DNA from: Anaerolineae bacterium
GTDB lineage: Bacteria; Chloroflexota; Anaerolineae; B4-G1
DNA length: 17,006 nt
Direction of reading: 5' to 3'
NCBI GenBank assembly: GCA_027079895.1
Contig: JALWUZ010000412.1
Coordinates: 1 to 17,006, forward strand
Shown here: positions 6,088 through 13,273 of the stretch, in pieces
Position numbering within the stretch: position 1 is the stretch's first letter
Layout: the number at the start of each line of letters is the position of its first letter
Notes under the pieces: model-generated
Databases searched by the model: none
The model's input: the letters and a program-made list of their open reading frames with translations, nothing else
Told to the model about the DNA's origin: nothing
Program-made: the position numbers and the translations under genes

Positions 6088-8022
6088 TTAGATCTCCAGG
6101 CCGACCTGGAAGCCTTCCTGGATGGCCTCCAACGCCTTGCGCGGACGGACGGCGTCGCCGATGACCCGGATGTCCTTCTCGCTCTCCGCCAGGGCGTCGG
6201 GGAGGGCGCGGTTGGGGCGCACGCCGACCGCCATGACGACCGTCTCGATGGGGAACGTGACCTCCTCGTCCCCCCGCTGGGCGGTGACGGTGTCCGCAGT
6301 CAGGCGCAGCACCTTCGTGCCGGTGTGAATCTCCACCCCCTCCTGCTTGAGCCGCTTCATCAACACCGCCTTCGCCAGGACATCCATGTCGCCGCCCACG
6401 TCGTCCAGCATCTCGACGACCGTCACCTTCTTGCCCTGACTGGCCAGGTAGTCGGCGGTCTCCAGCCCCACCAGGCCGCCGCCGATGACGAAAGCGGTCT
6501 CCGTCTCCACCTGGGCCTCGCTCCGCTCGTCGAGCAGGTCGGTCGCCAGCAGCCAGCGGGTCTCCTCCAAGCCGGGGAAGGGGATGGTCAGGGGTATGCC
6601 GCCGGTCGCCAGCACCACCACGTCGGCGTCCGCGGACTCGACCATCTCCGGCGTGACGGGGCTGTTCAGATGAATCTCCACCCCGGCCCGCTGCGTCACC
6701 CGCTCCAGGTAGTGAATCATGTCGAGCAACTCTTCCTTGTGCGGGGCCATCGCGGCCAGGTTGAACTGGCCGCCCAGCCGCTCCTCCTGCTCGTAGAGGA
6801 CGACGTGGTGGCCGCGCTGCGCGGCGATGTAGGCCGCTTCCAGGCCGCCGGGCCCGCCGCCGACCACCATCACTCGCTTGGGACTGTCCGTCGGCGTGAG
6901 CGTGACCTTCCACTCCCGCCCGGTGAGGGGGTTGAACATACAGGACGTGCCGTGCCCCTGACGCAGTTCCGCCAGGCAGCCCTGGTGACACGCGCCGCAG
7001 AGCAGGATGTACTCCTCCTCCCCGGCCGCCGTCTTGCGCACCCAATCGGGGTCCGCCAGGAAGGGCCGCCCCAGGCCGATCAGGTCGCTCTGCCCGGCGG
7101 CGAGAGCCTCGCGGGCCAGTTGCGGCGTCCGAATCCGCCCGGCGACGATCACCGGCAGGGAGACCCGCTCCCGAATCCGGGCCGCCATCGGCAGCAGATT
7201 GGCCTTCGGCGTGCCGGTGGGGTAGAGACAGAACGGGACCGATTCGCACATCGTGCCGGAGGTGACGCTGAGCCCGTTCACCCCGGCCTGTTCCAGCAGG
7301 GGGGCGATCTCCAGGGCGTCGTCGAGCGTCAGGCCGCCCTCGACGTAATCCTGGGCGTTCATCCGCACGACGAGCGGGAAGTCGTCCCCCACCACAGCCC
7401 GCACCGCCTCCAACACCTCCCGCCCGAAGCGGAAGCGGTTTTCCAGGGAGCCGCCGTACTCATCGTCCCGGCGGTTGGAGTGGGGGGAGAGGAACTGGTG
7501 GATGAGGTAGCCGTGGCTGAAGGGGATTTCGAGAGCGTCGAAACCGGCCTCTTTGGCCCGGCGGGCGGCGGCCCCGTAGGCGGCGACGACCTCTCGAATC
7601 TCCTCCTTGCTCAGCGGGCGCGGAGTGATCTTGGTCGCCGGACAGAACACGTCGGAGGCGGAGACCCGCTCCCCCTCCGGGACGAGTTTGGGGTTGGCGG
7701 CCCGCCCGGCGTGATTGATGTGGGCCATGATGAGCCCGCCGGCGGCGTGGACGGCGTCGGTCAGGCGGCGCAGGCCGTCCACCAGCCGGTCGTCGTAAAT
7801 GCCCAGTTGGGGCGGAATCTCGCGCCCGTTGCGCTGGACGTACATCGGCTCGGTGGTGATGAGCCCCACCCCACCCTCGGCCCGGCGCACGTAGAAGGCA
7901 ATGTGCCGGTCGGTCACATCGCCCTCCTTCGTCCCGTAGCCCAGTTTGACGGTGGTCATCACCACCCGGTTGGGCAGCGTCAGACTGCCCAGTTGCAGGG
8001 GTTGGAACATAATCTCGGACAT
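6088..8022 (-). CDS. NADH:flavin oxidoreductase / 2,4-dienoyl-CoA (enoate) reductase-type iron-sulfur flavoprotein
   Basis: The 644-residue length matches FadH, BaiCD/BaiH and enoate reductases. ATG 8022 is preceded by AAGGAG at 6-base spacing. Residues 1-335 form the FMN-binding TIM barrel (PF00724), with HINHAGR at 101-107 and DEYGGSLENR at 187-196. C342, C345, C349 and C361 bind one 4Fe-4S cluster (C-x2-C-x3-C-x11-C). A FAD-binding Rossmann motif, VVGGGPGGLEAA, lies at 386-397, and a second nucleotide-binding motif, VIGGGLVGLETA, at 512-523. The protein should pass hydride from NAD(P)H through FAD and the cluster to FMN and reduce an activated C=C bond. At the usual OYE histidine/asparagine pair this protein reads EIPFSHGYL (165-173), with Pro where OYE has His, so the substrate is probably not that of a classic OYE. 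It is cytoplasmic and in an operon with the ferredoxin. Confidence 0.9.
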   Translation of the reverse strand: MSEIMFQPLQLGSLTLPNRVVMTTVKLGYGTKEGDVTDRHIAFYVRRAEGGVGLITTEPMYVQRNGREIPPQLGIYDDRLVDGLRRLTDAVHAAGGLIMAHINHAGRAANPKLVPEGERVSASDVFCPATKITPRPLSKEEIREVVAAYGAAARRAKEAGFDALEIPFSHGYLIHQFLSPHSNRRDDEYGGSLENRFRFGREVLEAVRAVVGDDFPLVVRMNAQDYVEGGLTLDDALEIAPLLEQAGVNGLSVTSGTMCESVPFCLYPTGTPKANLLPMAARIRERVSLPVIVAGRIRTPQLAREALAAGQSDLIGLGRPFLADPDWVRKTAAGEEEYILLCGACHQGCLAELRQGHGTSCMFNPLTGREWKVTLTPTDSPKRVMVVGGGPGGLEAAYIAAQRGHHVVLYEQEERLGGQFNLAAMAPHKEELLDMIHYLERVTQRAGVEIHLNSPVTPEMVESADADVVVLATGGIPLTIPFPGLEETRWLLATDLLDERSEAQVETETAFVIGGGLVGLETADYLASQGKKVTVVEMLDDVGGDMDVLAKAVLMKRLKQEGVEIHTGTKVLRLTADTVTAQRGDEEVTFPIETVVMAVGVRPNRALPDALAESEKDIRVIGDAVRPRKALEAIQEGFQVGLEI

Positions 8023-8068
8023 CTCAGTCTCCTTATGATTTGATTTGTGGGTCGCAACCGGCGTTCAC

Positions 8069-9355
8069 TCAGGCTGTGGGGGGACAGGAGGACTCCGGCC
8101 CCTCGCACGTCTCGGCGGGGAGCGGCGACTCAGCCAGTTCCCGCTTGCCGACCTCGCCGGCGCGGGTGATGGCGAACTTGACCATAATCGGCCCGATGAT
8201 CTGCACCACGAACGTGGTGGCGGTGATGACGTTGATGACGGTGTGTCCCAGTTTGGCCCCCGCCAGCCCGTAGCCGTCGAACCGATTGGCGACGGAGAGG
8301 GCCAGGCCGATCGCTACTCCGGCCTGGGAGAGGAGGCCGAAGCCCAGGTAGTTGCGCACCTGGGGGAGCGCCTTGCCGACCCAGCCGCCCAGCCACGCCC
8401 CGCCGAACTTGCCGCTGCTCCGCAGGAAAATGTAAGCCAGGCCCAGGAGCCCCATCTGCGGCAGGATGGAGATCTGCAGCCGGGCTCCCACCAGGGCGAA
8501 AAAGAGGATGTAGGCCATCGGGCCTACGCGCTCGATGGTGCAGTGGGCGTACTGGCTGTTATCGCTCTTCAGATTCGCCACCACGACCCCCATCGTCATC
8601 GCCGCCAGAATCAGGGAGACGTGGAAGGAGTTCGCCAGGCCGGCCAGGAAGATCACCGTGCCGACGATGAAGGCACAGACGGCGTGCCGTCCCTTCAACT
8701 GATTCAGAAACCACTGGAACGGGGCCCCGACCAGAATCCCCAGGAGCAACGCCCCGCCGATTTCCACGAGGGGCAGTTCCAGCATCTCGGCCAAAGTCAG
8801 CCCGCCGGTGTGGGCGAGTATGGACTCGGCGATGGAGACGGCGAAACTGAAGAGCAGCAGGGCGAGGGCGTCGTCCAGGCCGACGACCGCCAGTAGCGTA
8901 GTCGTCAGCGGGCCGTGAGCCCCGTACTCGGCCAGCACGTCCACCGTCGCGGCGGGGGCGGTGGCCGCCGAGAGAGCGCCGAAGACCAACGCGGTGTAGA
9001 GCGAGCCGGTCAGCAGGTAGACTCCGCCCGTCACCAGAATCAACGCGCCGAAGGCCTCGCCAATCAGGATGAAGATGATACTTCTCCCCAAGCGGCGCAG
9101 TTCGCCGAAGTGCAGGTGGGAGCCCATGTCGAAGCCGATTAGCCCCAGGGCGATCTCGCTGATGAAACCCAGTTCGTGTACCAGCGAGAGCGGGACGATG
9201 TTAAGGAACGATGACCCCAGGAGGACGCCTACCAGGATGAACCCCACCACCTGGGGGATGCCGAATCGCTGCACGAACTTACTGCCCAGGTAGGCGGTGG
9301 TGATAATCAGGCCGATGATAGTCAGGGTATCCACCTCGAAATGTCCGATATACAT
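8069..9355 (-). CDS. CPA2-type cation/proton antiporter (Na_H_Exchanger family)
   Basis: The 428-residue integral membrane protein starts at ATG 9355, 5 bases after AAGGAGG; an in-frame extension upstream has no such site and overlaps the preceding gene. About 11 to 12 hydrophobic segments run from residue 11 to about 405. The ion-binding region is visible: ATAPAATVDVL (131-141) matches the unwound TM4 helix, and GLDDALALLLF (159-169) carries the paired aspartates D161-D162 typical of electrogenic CPA2 antiporters. No RCK/TrkA_N domain follows, so it is shorter than KefB/KefC. Exchange of Na+ or K+ for H+ is likely; the ion cannot be decided. It is flanked in the same direction by the transposase-like gene (29 bases) and the flavoprotein (46 bases), so it may share their transcript. 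Confidence 0.88.
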   Translation of the reverse strand: MYIGHFEVDTLTIIGLIITTAYLGSKFVQRFGIPQVVGFILVGVLLGSSFLNIVPLSLVHELGFISEIALGLIGFDMGSHLHFGELRRLGRSIIFILIGEAFGALILVTGGVYLLTGSLYTALVFGALSAATAPAATVDVLAEYGAHGPLTTTLLAVVGLDDALALLLFSFAVSIAESILAHTGGLTLAEMLELPLVEIGGALLLGILVGAPFQWFLNQLKGRHAVCAFIVGTVIFLAGLANSFHVSLILAAMTMGVVVANLKSDNSQYAHCTIERVGPMAYILFFALVGARLQISILPQMGLLGLAYIFLRSSGKFGGAWLGGWVGKALPQVRNYLGFGLLSQAGVAIGLALSVANRFDGYGLAGAKLGHTVINVITATTFVVQIIGPIMVKFAITRAGEVGKRELAESPLPAETCEGPESSCPPTA

Positions 9356-9384
9356 CGCGTCCTCCTTGTGTTGCGTCGAGGGGG

Positions 9385-10140
9385 TCAGGGCGGCGCGTCG
9401 GAGCCGGGCGGGGCCGGGGTGAACACCTGCACCTCCGGCCAGCAGAGTTGCAACGCCTCGACAACCGCCTCTTCCCCATCCGATAAAGTGGCCAGCACCG
9501 CGAACGGCAACTCCCGGAAGCGGCGCAGCCAGTCCGCCAGTGTTTCCGCCGTCGGGTGGAGCATCTGCACCGCGCTCACCGGAGTGCCGCTCCACACCTC
9601 GTACAGGACGTACAGCGTCCCCTCGTACTCCGGTGGTTGCAGGCCGTTCAGCCCCCAGATTACCCCGTCGTGCTGGGCGGCGGACTCCTGCAACTGCCGC
9701 TCGCGCCGCTCGTCCAGGCCGGAGAGCAAGGCGACGAACTGCCGGTAGAGCCGTCCGACGTGCCGCTCGCTCACCTCGACCCCGTACTCGTTCAACTGCC
9801 GCCGAATCTCGACGAACGGTTTGTGCTCGTGCTCGTGCTGCCAGCCGATGAAGGCCATCACGTCCAGGCCGTAGGTGCAGTAGGGCAGGCTGATGCGCAG
9901 AATCCCGCCGGCGTGGTAGTGCTTGCCGAAGTGGTAGCAGTCGGGGTTGTTGCACTGCTTACTGCGCCCGGCGACGAAGACGGTCCCGTTCAGCGTCTGG
10001 ACGGTCTTGCGCATGTGCCAGGTCTTGCTGAAGACCAGCGGTGCGCCGCAGTACACACACCGTTCCAGTTCGCACTCCACGATGATCCGCCGGGCGTCGG
10101 GGTATTCCCGGTGCGGGCGATGGCGCGGCAGTTTCCCCAT
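9385..10140 (-). CDS. Truncated transposase-like zinc-ribbon protein
   Basis: The 251-residue product starts at ATG 10140, which has GGAGG 8 bases upstream and lies below a promoter; earlier in-frame ATGs are inside a palindrome. Residues C28, C31, C63 and C68 (CVYC and QCNNPDC) form a likely zinc ribbon, followed by a helical DNA-binding-like region (about 90-140). VIWGLNGLQP (160-169) and LATLSDGEE (216-224) resemble the first two catalytic blocks of a DDE transposase family with an IDGLQP motif, as I recall it. The first acidic residue appears replaced by N165. The expected His/Cys block and final Glu are absent: the frame turns into a Pro-rich tail and stops 29 bases before the antiporter. 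The gene is either a remnant or a recruited DNA-binding protein. The family assignment rests on memory and is moderate. Confidence 0.6.
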   Translation of the reverse strand: MGKLPRHRPHREYPDARRIIVECELERCVYCGAPLVFSKTWHMRKTVQTLNGTVFVAGRSKQCNNPDCYHFGKHYHAGGILRISLPYCTYGLDVMAFIGWQHEHEHKPFVEIRRQLNEYGVEVSERHVGRLYRQFVALLSGLDERRERQLQESAAQHDGVIWGLNGLQPPEYEGTLYVLYEVWSGTPVSAVQMLHPTAETLADWLRRFRELPFAVLATLSDGEEAVVEALQLCWPEVQVFTPAPPGSDAPP

Positions 10141-10161
10141 CTCTCTGTCCTCCGGGGCACT

Positions 10162-10189
10162 ATTGTACCACTTTCTGATGTGATAACAA
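10162..10189 (-). promoter_or_regulatory. Predicted promoter of the transposase-like/antiporter/flavoprotein/ferredoxin unit
   Basis: On the minus strand TTGTTA (10189-10184) and TACAAT (10167-10162) have a 16-bp spacer. The start would fall near 10155, about 15 bases before the ATG at 10140. It is the only clear promoter I see for the whole minus-strand gene series. The -35 box overlaps the left copy of a 14-bp direct repeat. Confidence 0.55.
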
Positions 10190-10255
10190 GTCAGCGAGGT
10201 GGGAGGGGTAGGCGATGGCACTGCCATCGCCTACCACTTCGACAAGTCAGCGAGG
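10186..10255. repeat. 14-bp direct repeats flanking a palindrome
   Basis: ACAAGTCAGCGAGG occurs at 10186-10199 and again at 10242-10255, 56 bp apart. The 42 bp between them contain a long palindrome (10207-10235). The arrangement could be a small mobile or palindromic unit with duplicated flanks, or a regulatory array between two divergent genes. Confidence 0.75.
10207..10235. repeat. Perfect 14-bp-arm palindrome
   Basis: GGTAGGCGATGGCA at 10207-10220 and its exact reverse complement at 10222-10235 flank a single central base, 10221. The structure can extrude as a cruciform or form an RNA hairpin. It has no T-tract on either side, so it does not look like an intrinsic terminator. It lies 46 bp upstream of the -35 box of the GntR-fusion promoter. 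Confidence 0.8.
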
Positions 10256-10280
10256 GGGGCAGGCCGGAACGGCGTCGCCC

Positions 10281-10308
10281 TTGTCAGGCCGGCGAAATCT
10301 GGTATAAT
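10281..10308 (+). promoter_or_regulatory. Predicted promoter of the GntR-fusion/sugar transporter operon
   Basis: TTGTCA at 10281-10286 and a consensus TATAAT at 10303-10308 are separated by 16 bp. The predicted transcript start is near 10315, about 30 bases before the chosen start codon at 10344. Confidence 0.7.
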
Positions 10309-10320
10309 GTTATTACGTTA
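10305..10320. promoter_or_regulatory. Operator-like imperfect palindrome on the -10 box and start site
   Basis: TAATGTTATTACGTTA at 10305-10320 is symmetric at 12 of 16 positions and has the GT...AC core usual for GntR-family operators. It overlaps the -10 hexamer and the predicted start site, so bound protein would block RNA polymerase. The adjacent GntR-type regulator is the obvious candidate; binding is inferred. Confidence 0.5.
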
Positions 10321-10343
10321 TGCCAAAGTGCCGCGAGGCCGTG

Positions 10344-11834
10344 ATGACGAGCATTGACCGCGATTCCCCCGTCCCAATCTACCACCAACTCAAACTCCTG
10401 ATTCGGGAGCAGATCGAAAGCGGGGTGTGGCGCCCCGGCGACCGCATCCCCACCGAACAGGAACTGTGCCGCGCCTACGACATCAGCCGTTCCCCCGTGC
10501 GCCAGGCCCTCAGCGAGTTGGCCCACGAGGGGGTGCTGATTCGCCGTCCGGGGCTGGGGACTTTCGTCAGCGGGGACGGGGCGGACTCCGCCGTGACCGG
10601 GGAGCCGCTCAAGATGATGAGTTCGGACCCCTACTGGTCGCCGGTGCTGGAGCGGGTCTCTCAGGCCTGGAACGAGGAGCACCCGGAGCAGCCGATCTCC
10701 TTCCAGATGGAGGTGGTCAGCCACCGCCGGTTCTACAACCTGCTCACTACTGCCGTCGGCAACGGCACCGCCCCCGACGTGGCGATGGTGGATGTCGTAT
10801 GGGTCGCCGGGCTGGCCAGTTCCGGCTTCCTCTACCCCCTGGAGGAACTGGATTCCCGCTGGAATCACACCGCCTTTCGGGAGGATCTGTATTCGGTCTT
10901 CGTCGCGGCCAATTCGCTGGACGGGCGGCTGTACGGCCTGCCGGTCAAGGCGGACGCCTCGCTGTTGTGGTATCGCAAGGAGTGGTTCGCGCGGGAGGGG
11001 ATGTCGCCGCCGCAGGATTGGGAGTCGCTGCTGGCCGCCTGTGACCACTTCTCCCAACCGGCGGTGCGGGAGCGGTACGGCCACAGCCATCCCCTGGCCT
11101 TCCCCGGCGGCCCGGCGGGAGGGGAGGCGACAGTCTACAACCTGATGCCCCTCATCTGGTCGTTGGGAGGGCGCATTTTCCACCCGGAGACCGGCGCGGT
11201 GGTGCTCGACGGGCCGGAGACGCGCCGGGCGATGGCCTTCCTGCGGGACTTGGTCACCGAACACCGGGCCGCCCCGCCGGAAGTGGTCACGTACCGCTGG
11301 GACGCCGCGCCCCGGCTCCTCGCCGAGGGGAAGGCGGCGATGGCGTTGGGCGGCAGTTACGAAAGCGATGTCATTCGGGATGCCGGCGGGTGGGGCCGGG
11401 AGGAGTTCCACGCCCAGGTGGGGTGTGTCGCGCCGCCCGCGCTGCCCGGCGGACGGGCTGTCTCGACGGTGGGGGGAATCAGTTACGTAGTGCTGCGCCA
11501 GTGCCGCCGTCCCCGGCTGGTGATGGAGGTGTTGCAGGCCGCCGTCGCGCCGGAGGTGGTCGGCGACCTCTACCGCGCCATGCTCCAGAACCTGCCCCGC
11601 ACCTCTTTCGAGTCGCTCCTCGACCCAGAGAGCGACCCCCTGTTGACCCGCGCCGCGCGGATGATCGCCGCCGGACGGGCCCGGCCGGCCGTCCCGGAGT
11701 ACGTCAAAATCTCCCGCCAGTTGCAGGCCATGTTCGAGGCGGTCATCGCCGACGACGCTCCGGTGGAGGAGATCGTGGCCCGCACGGCGGATTTCATCGG
11801 GGCCATCAGCGAGCGGCCCTGTGACCATCAGTAA
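10344..11834 (+). CDS. GntR-type DNA-binding domain fused to a cytoplasmic solute-binding-protein (SBP_bac_1-like) domain
   Basis: The 496-residue product starts at ATG 10344 (GCGAGG 5 bases upstream); an in-frame ATG at 10320 would leave almost no leader. Residues 1-78 are a GntR winged helix: SPVPIYHQLKLLIREQIESG (8-27), PGDRIPTEQEL (31-41) and SRSPVRQALSELAHEGVLIR (48-67). Residues 95-490 resemble a carbohydrate-binding protein of the MalE type, with RLYGLPVKADASLLWYRKEW (195-214) and LLAEGKAAMALGGSYE (325-340). The latter aligns with LFKEGKAAMIINGDWS in the lipoprotein encoded next. There is no signal peptide or membrane segment, so this domain should sense a ligand inside the cell and switch DNA binding. 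It heads the sugar-importer operon and probably controls it. The usual GntR partner domains (FCD, UTRA, aminotransferase) are absent. Confidence 0.9.
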   Translation: MTSIDRDSPVPIYHQLKLLIREQIESGVWRPGDRIPTEQELCRAYDISRSPVRQALSELAHEGVLIRRPGLGTFVSGDGADSAVTGEPLKMMSSDPYWSPVLERVSQAWNEEHPEQPISFQMEVVSHRRFYNLLTTAVGNGTAPDVAMVDVVWVAGLASSGFLYPLEELDSRWNHTAFREDLYSVFVAANSLDGRLYGLPVKADASLLWYRKEWFAREGMSPPQDWESLLAACDHFSQPAVRERYGHSHPLAFPGGPAGGEATVYNLMPLIWSLGGRIFHPETGAVVLDGPETRRAMAFLRDLVTEHRAAPPEVVTYRWDAAPRLLAEGKAAMALGGSYESDVIRDAGGWGREEFHAQVGCVAPPALPGGRAVSTVGGISYVVLRQCRRPRLVMEVLQAAVAPEVVGDLYRAMLQNLPRTSFESLLDPESDPLLTRAARMIAAGRARPAVPEYVKISRQLQAMFEAVIADDAPVEEIVARTADFIGAISERPCDHQ

Positions 11835-11849
11835 GAGTGATAGGAGGTG

Positions 11850-11939
11850 ATGTCGGGGGAAAGAGTGCAAAAGAGTGAAGCGGGCAACTGTTACCAGTCG
11901 TATCCAAACCATCAAATCACAGGAGGAGACTCAAAATGA
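11850..11939 (+). CDS. Possible 29-codon leader ORF overlapping the binding-protein start
   Basis: An ATG at 11850 opens a 29-codon frame whose TGA at 11937-11939 overlaps the ATG of the next gene (ATGA). AGGAGGTGAT just before it matches the 16S anti-Shine-Dalgarno over 10 bases but sits only 2 bases from the ATG, which is too close for efficient starts. It resembles no family I know. It may be chance; a translational-coupling role is speculative. Confidence 0.15.
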   Translation: MSGERVQKSEAGNCYQSYPNHQITGGDSK

Positions 11940-13258
11940 AAAAGAACGTGTTTACCCTGTTGGCAGCCCTTTCCGTGCTCGCCATGATTCTGGCGGCCTG
12001 CGCCAAGCCCACCCCGGAGACGGTGGTGGTCACGCAGGTCGTCACCGAGAGAGAGGAAGTTCCGGTCGAAGTGACCCGTCAGGTGGAGGTAGAGGTGCCG
12101 GTCGAGGCCACGCCGGAGCCGGTGGAGATCGTCCTGTGGACCAAAGAGGGTGAGGCGGACGGCGGCTTGCAGTACGTCCAGTCCCTGGCCGACGCCTACA
12201 CCGCGATTCATCCCAACGTCACCTTCGAGATCGTCAACAAGGACGTGGAGACGCTCCGTGAGGACTTCCTCACCGCCGGGCTGGCCGGGAGCATGCCCGA
12301 CCTGCTGTGGACGGTCAACGACCACGCCGGCCCCTTCACCGACGCCGGGCTGATTATGCCGGTGGATGACCTGTTCGACCTGAGCCAGTACGTGGACGCC
12401 GCGCTGGCCGCCGCGCAGTTGAACGGCCAGACGTGGGGCGTGCCCATCTCCAACGGCAATCACCTGATGCTCCTGTACAACAAGGACCTCATCGAGACGC
12501 CGCCGATGGACACCGACGAACTCGTCCAGATGGGGCAGGATTTGACCACCGGCGACCAGTACGGCCTGGTCTACAATCAGACCGAGCCCTTCTGGCTGGT
12601 GCCCTGGCTGGGCGGCTTCGGGGGCGCGGTCTTCGCCGAGGACGGCAAGACGCCGACGCTCAACACTCAGCCGATGATTGACGCCCTCCAGTTCCTGTAC
12701 GACATCAAGTACACCACTCCCATCGTGCCCGCCGAGTGCGACTACGACGCCGCCGACACCCTCTTCAAGGAGGGGAAGGCCGCGATGATCATCAACGGCG
12801 ACTGGTCGCTGGGCGGCTACAAGGACGCGCTGGGCGACAAACTGGGCGTGGCGCGGATCCCGCAGGTGGTGGGGCACGAGTGGCCGCACCCCTACACCAG
12901 CGGCGTATACCTGATGCTCCCCATCAGCCTGGAAGGGGCGAAGTTGGAAGCAGTCGTTGATTTCGTCAACTTCGTCACCAGCGCCAACAATCAGGCGTTG
13001 ATGATCGCCAAACTCAACCGTCTCCCCGCGCTGAAGGCAGCCCTGGACGACCCGCTCATCGCCAACGACCCGATCCTCAAGGGCTCCGCCGACCAGATGG
13101 TCGTCGGCACGCCGATGCCCACCGTCAGCGAGATGCGCTGCAACTGGGACGCGATGAAGCCGGAGATGCAGGCCGTCCTGGCGGGCGACAAGAGCCCGGA
13201 GGACGCCGCCGCCGCTATGCAGGAGGCCGCCGAGACTTGCATCGCCAACCTCGACTGA
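11936..13258 (+). CDS. Extracellular sugar-type solute-binding lipoprotein of an ABC importer
   Basis: The 440-residue product starts at ATG 11936, 9 bases after AGGAGG (11921-11926). A lipoprotein signal peptide ends in LAAC with lipidated C22. A Val/Glu/Thr-rich linker (about 28-62), common in Chloroflexota lipoproteins, tethers the domain. Residues 63-438 fit SBP_bac_1/MalE-like proteins: VEIVLWTKEGE (63-73), MPDLLWT (120-126), WGVPISNGNHLMLLYNKDLI (167-186) and LFKEGKAAMIINGDW (276-290). It captures a carbohydrate, possibly an oligosaccharide, outside the membrane and delivers it to the two permeases downstream; the exact sugar cannot be told. It lies 101 bases after the GntR-fusion gene with no clear promoter of its own. 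A hairpin follows the stop, which could raise its message level over that of the permeases. Confidence 0.9.
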   Translation: MKKNVFTLLAALSVLAMILAACAKPTPETVVVTQVVTEREEVPVEVTRQVEVEVPVEATPEPVEIVLWTKEGEADGGLQYVQSLADAYTAIHPNVTFEIVNKDVETLREDFLTAGLAGSMPDLLWTVNDHAGPFTDAGLIMPVDDLFDLSQYVDAALAAAQLNGQTWGVPISNGNHLMLLYNKDLIETPPMDTDELVQMGQDLTTGDQYGLVYNQTEPFWLVPWLGGFGGAVFAEDGKTPTLNTQPMIDALQFLYDIKYTTPIVPAECDYDAADTLFKEGKAAMIINGDWSLGGYKDALGDKLGVARIPQVVGHEWPHPYTSGVYLMLPISLEGAKLEAVVDFVNFVTSANNQALMIAKLNRLPALKAALDDPLIANDPILKGSADQMVVGTPMPTVSEMRCNWDAMKPEMQAVLAGDKSPEDAAAAMQEAAETCIANLD

Positions 13259-13273
13259 GTCCCTCAAGTCAAT

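Noticed and set aside
5740..8043. Long plus-strand open frame (767 codons) across the ferredoxin and flavoprotein genes
   Set aside because: It is antisense to two genes with complete catalytic motifs and has no recognisable domain or ribosome binding site.
9356..9955. In-frame upstream extension of the antiporter
   Set aside because: It overlaps the transposase-like gene in another frame, is Arg/Ala-rich without hydrophobic segments, and the ATG at 9355 has an ideal ribosome binding site.
10320..10343. Upstream in-frame ATG for the GntR-fusion gene
   Set aside because: It lies within a few bases of the predicted transcript start, inside the operator-like palindrome, and would add eight residues not typical of GntR proteins.
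11833..11877. Three AAGAGTG heptamers before the binding-protein gene (11833, 11861, 11871)
   Set aside because: Short, unevenly spaced and purine-rich near a ribosome-binding-like stretch; too likely by chance to call a binding array.
10284..11915. Minus-strand open frame over the GntR-fusion gene
   Set aside because: Antisense shadow; the sense frame carries both recognisable domains.
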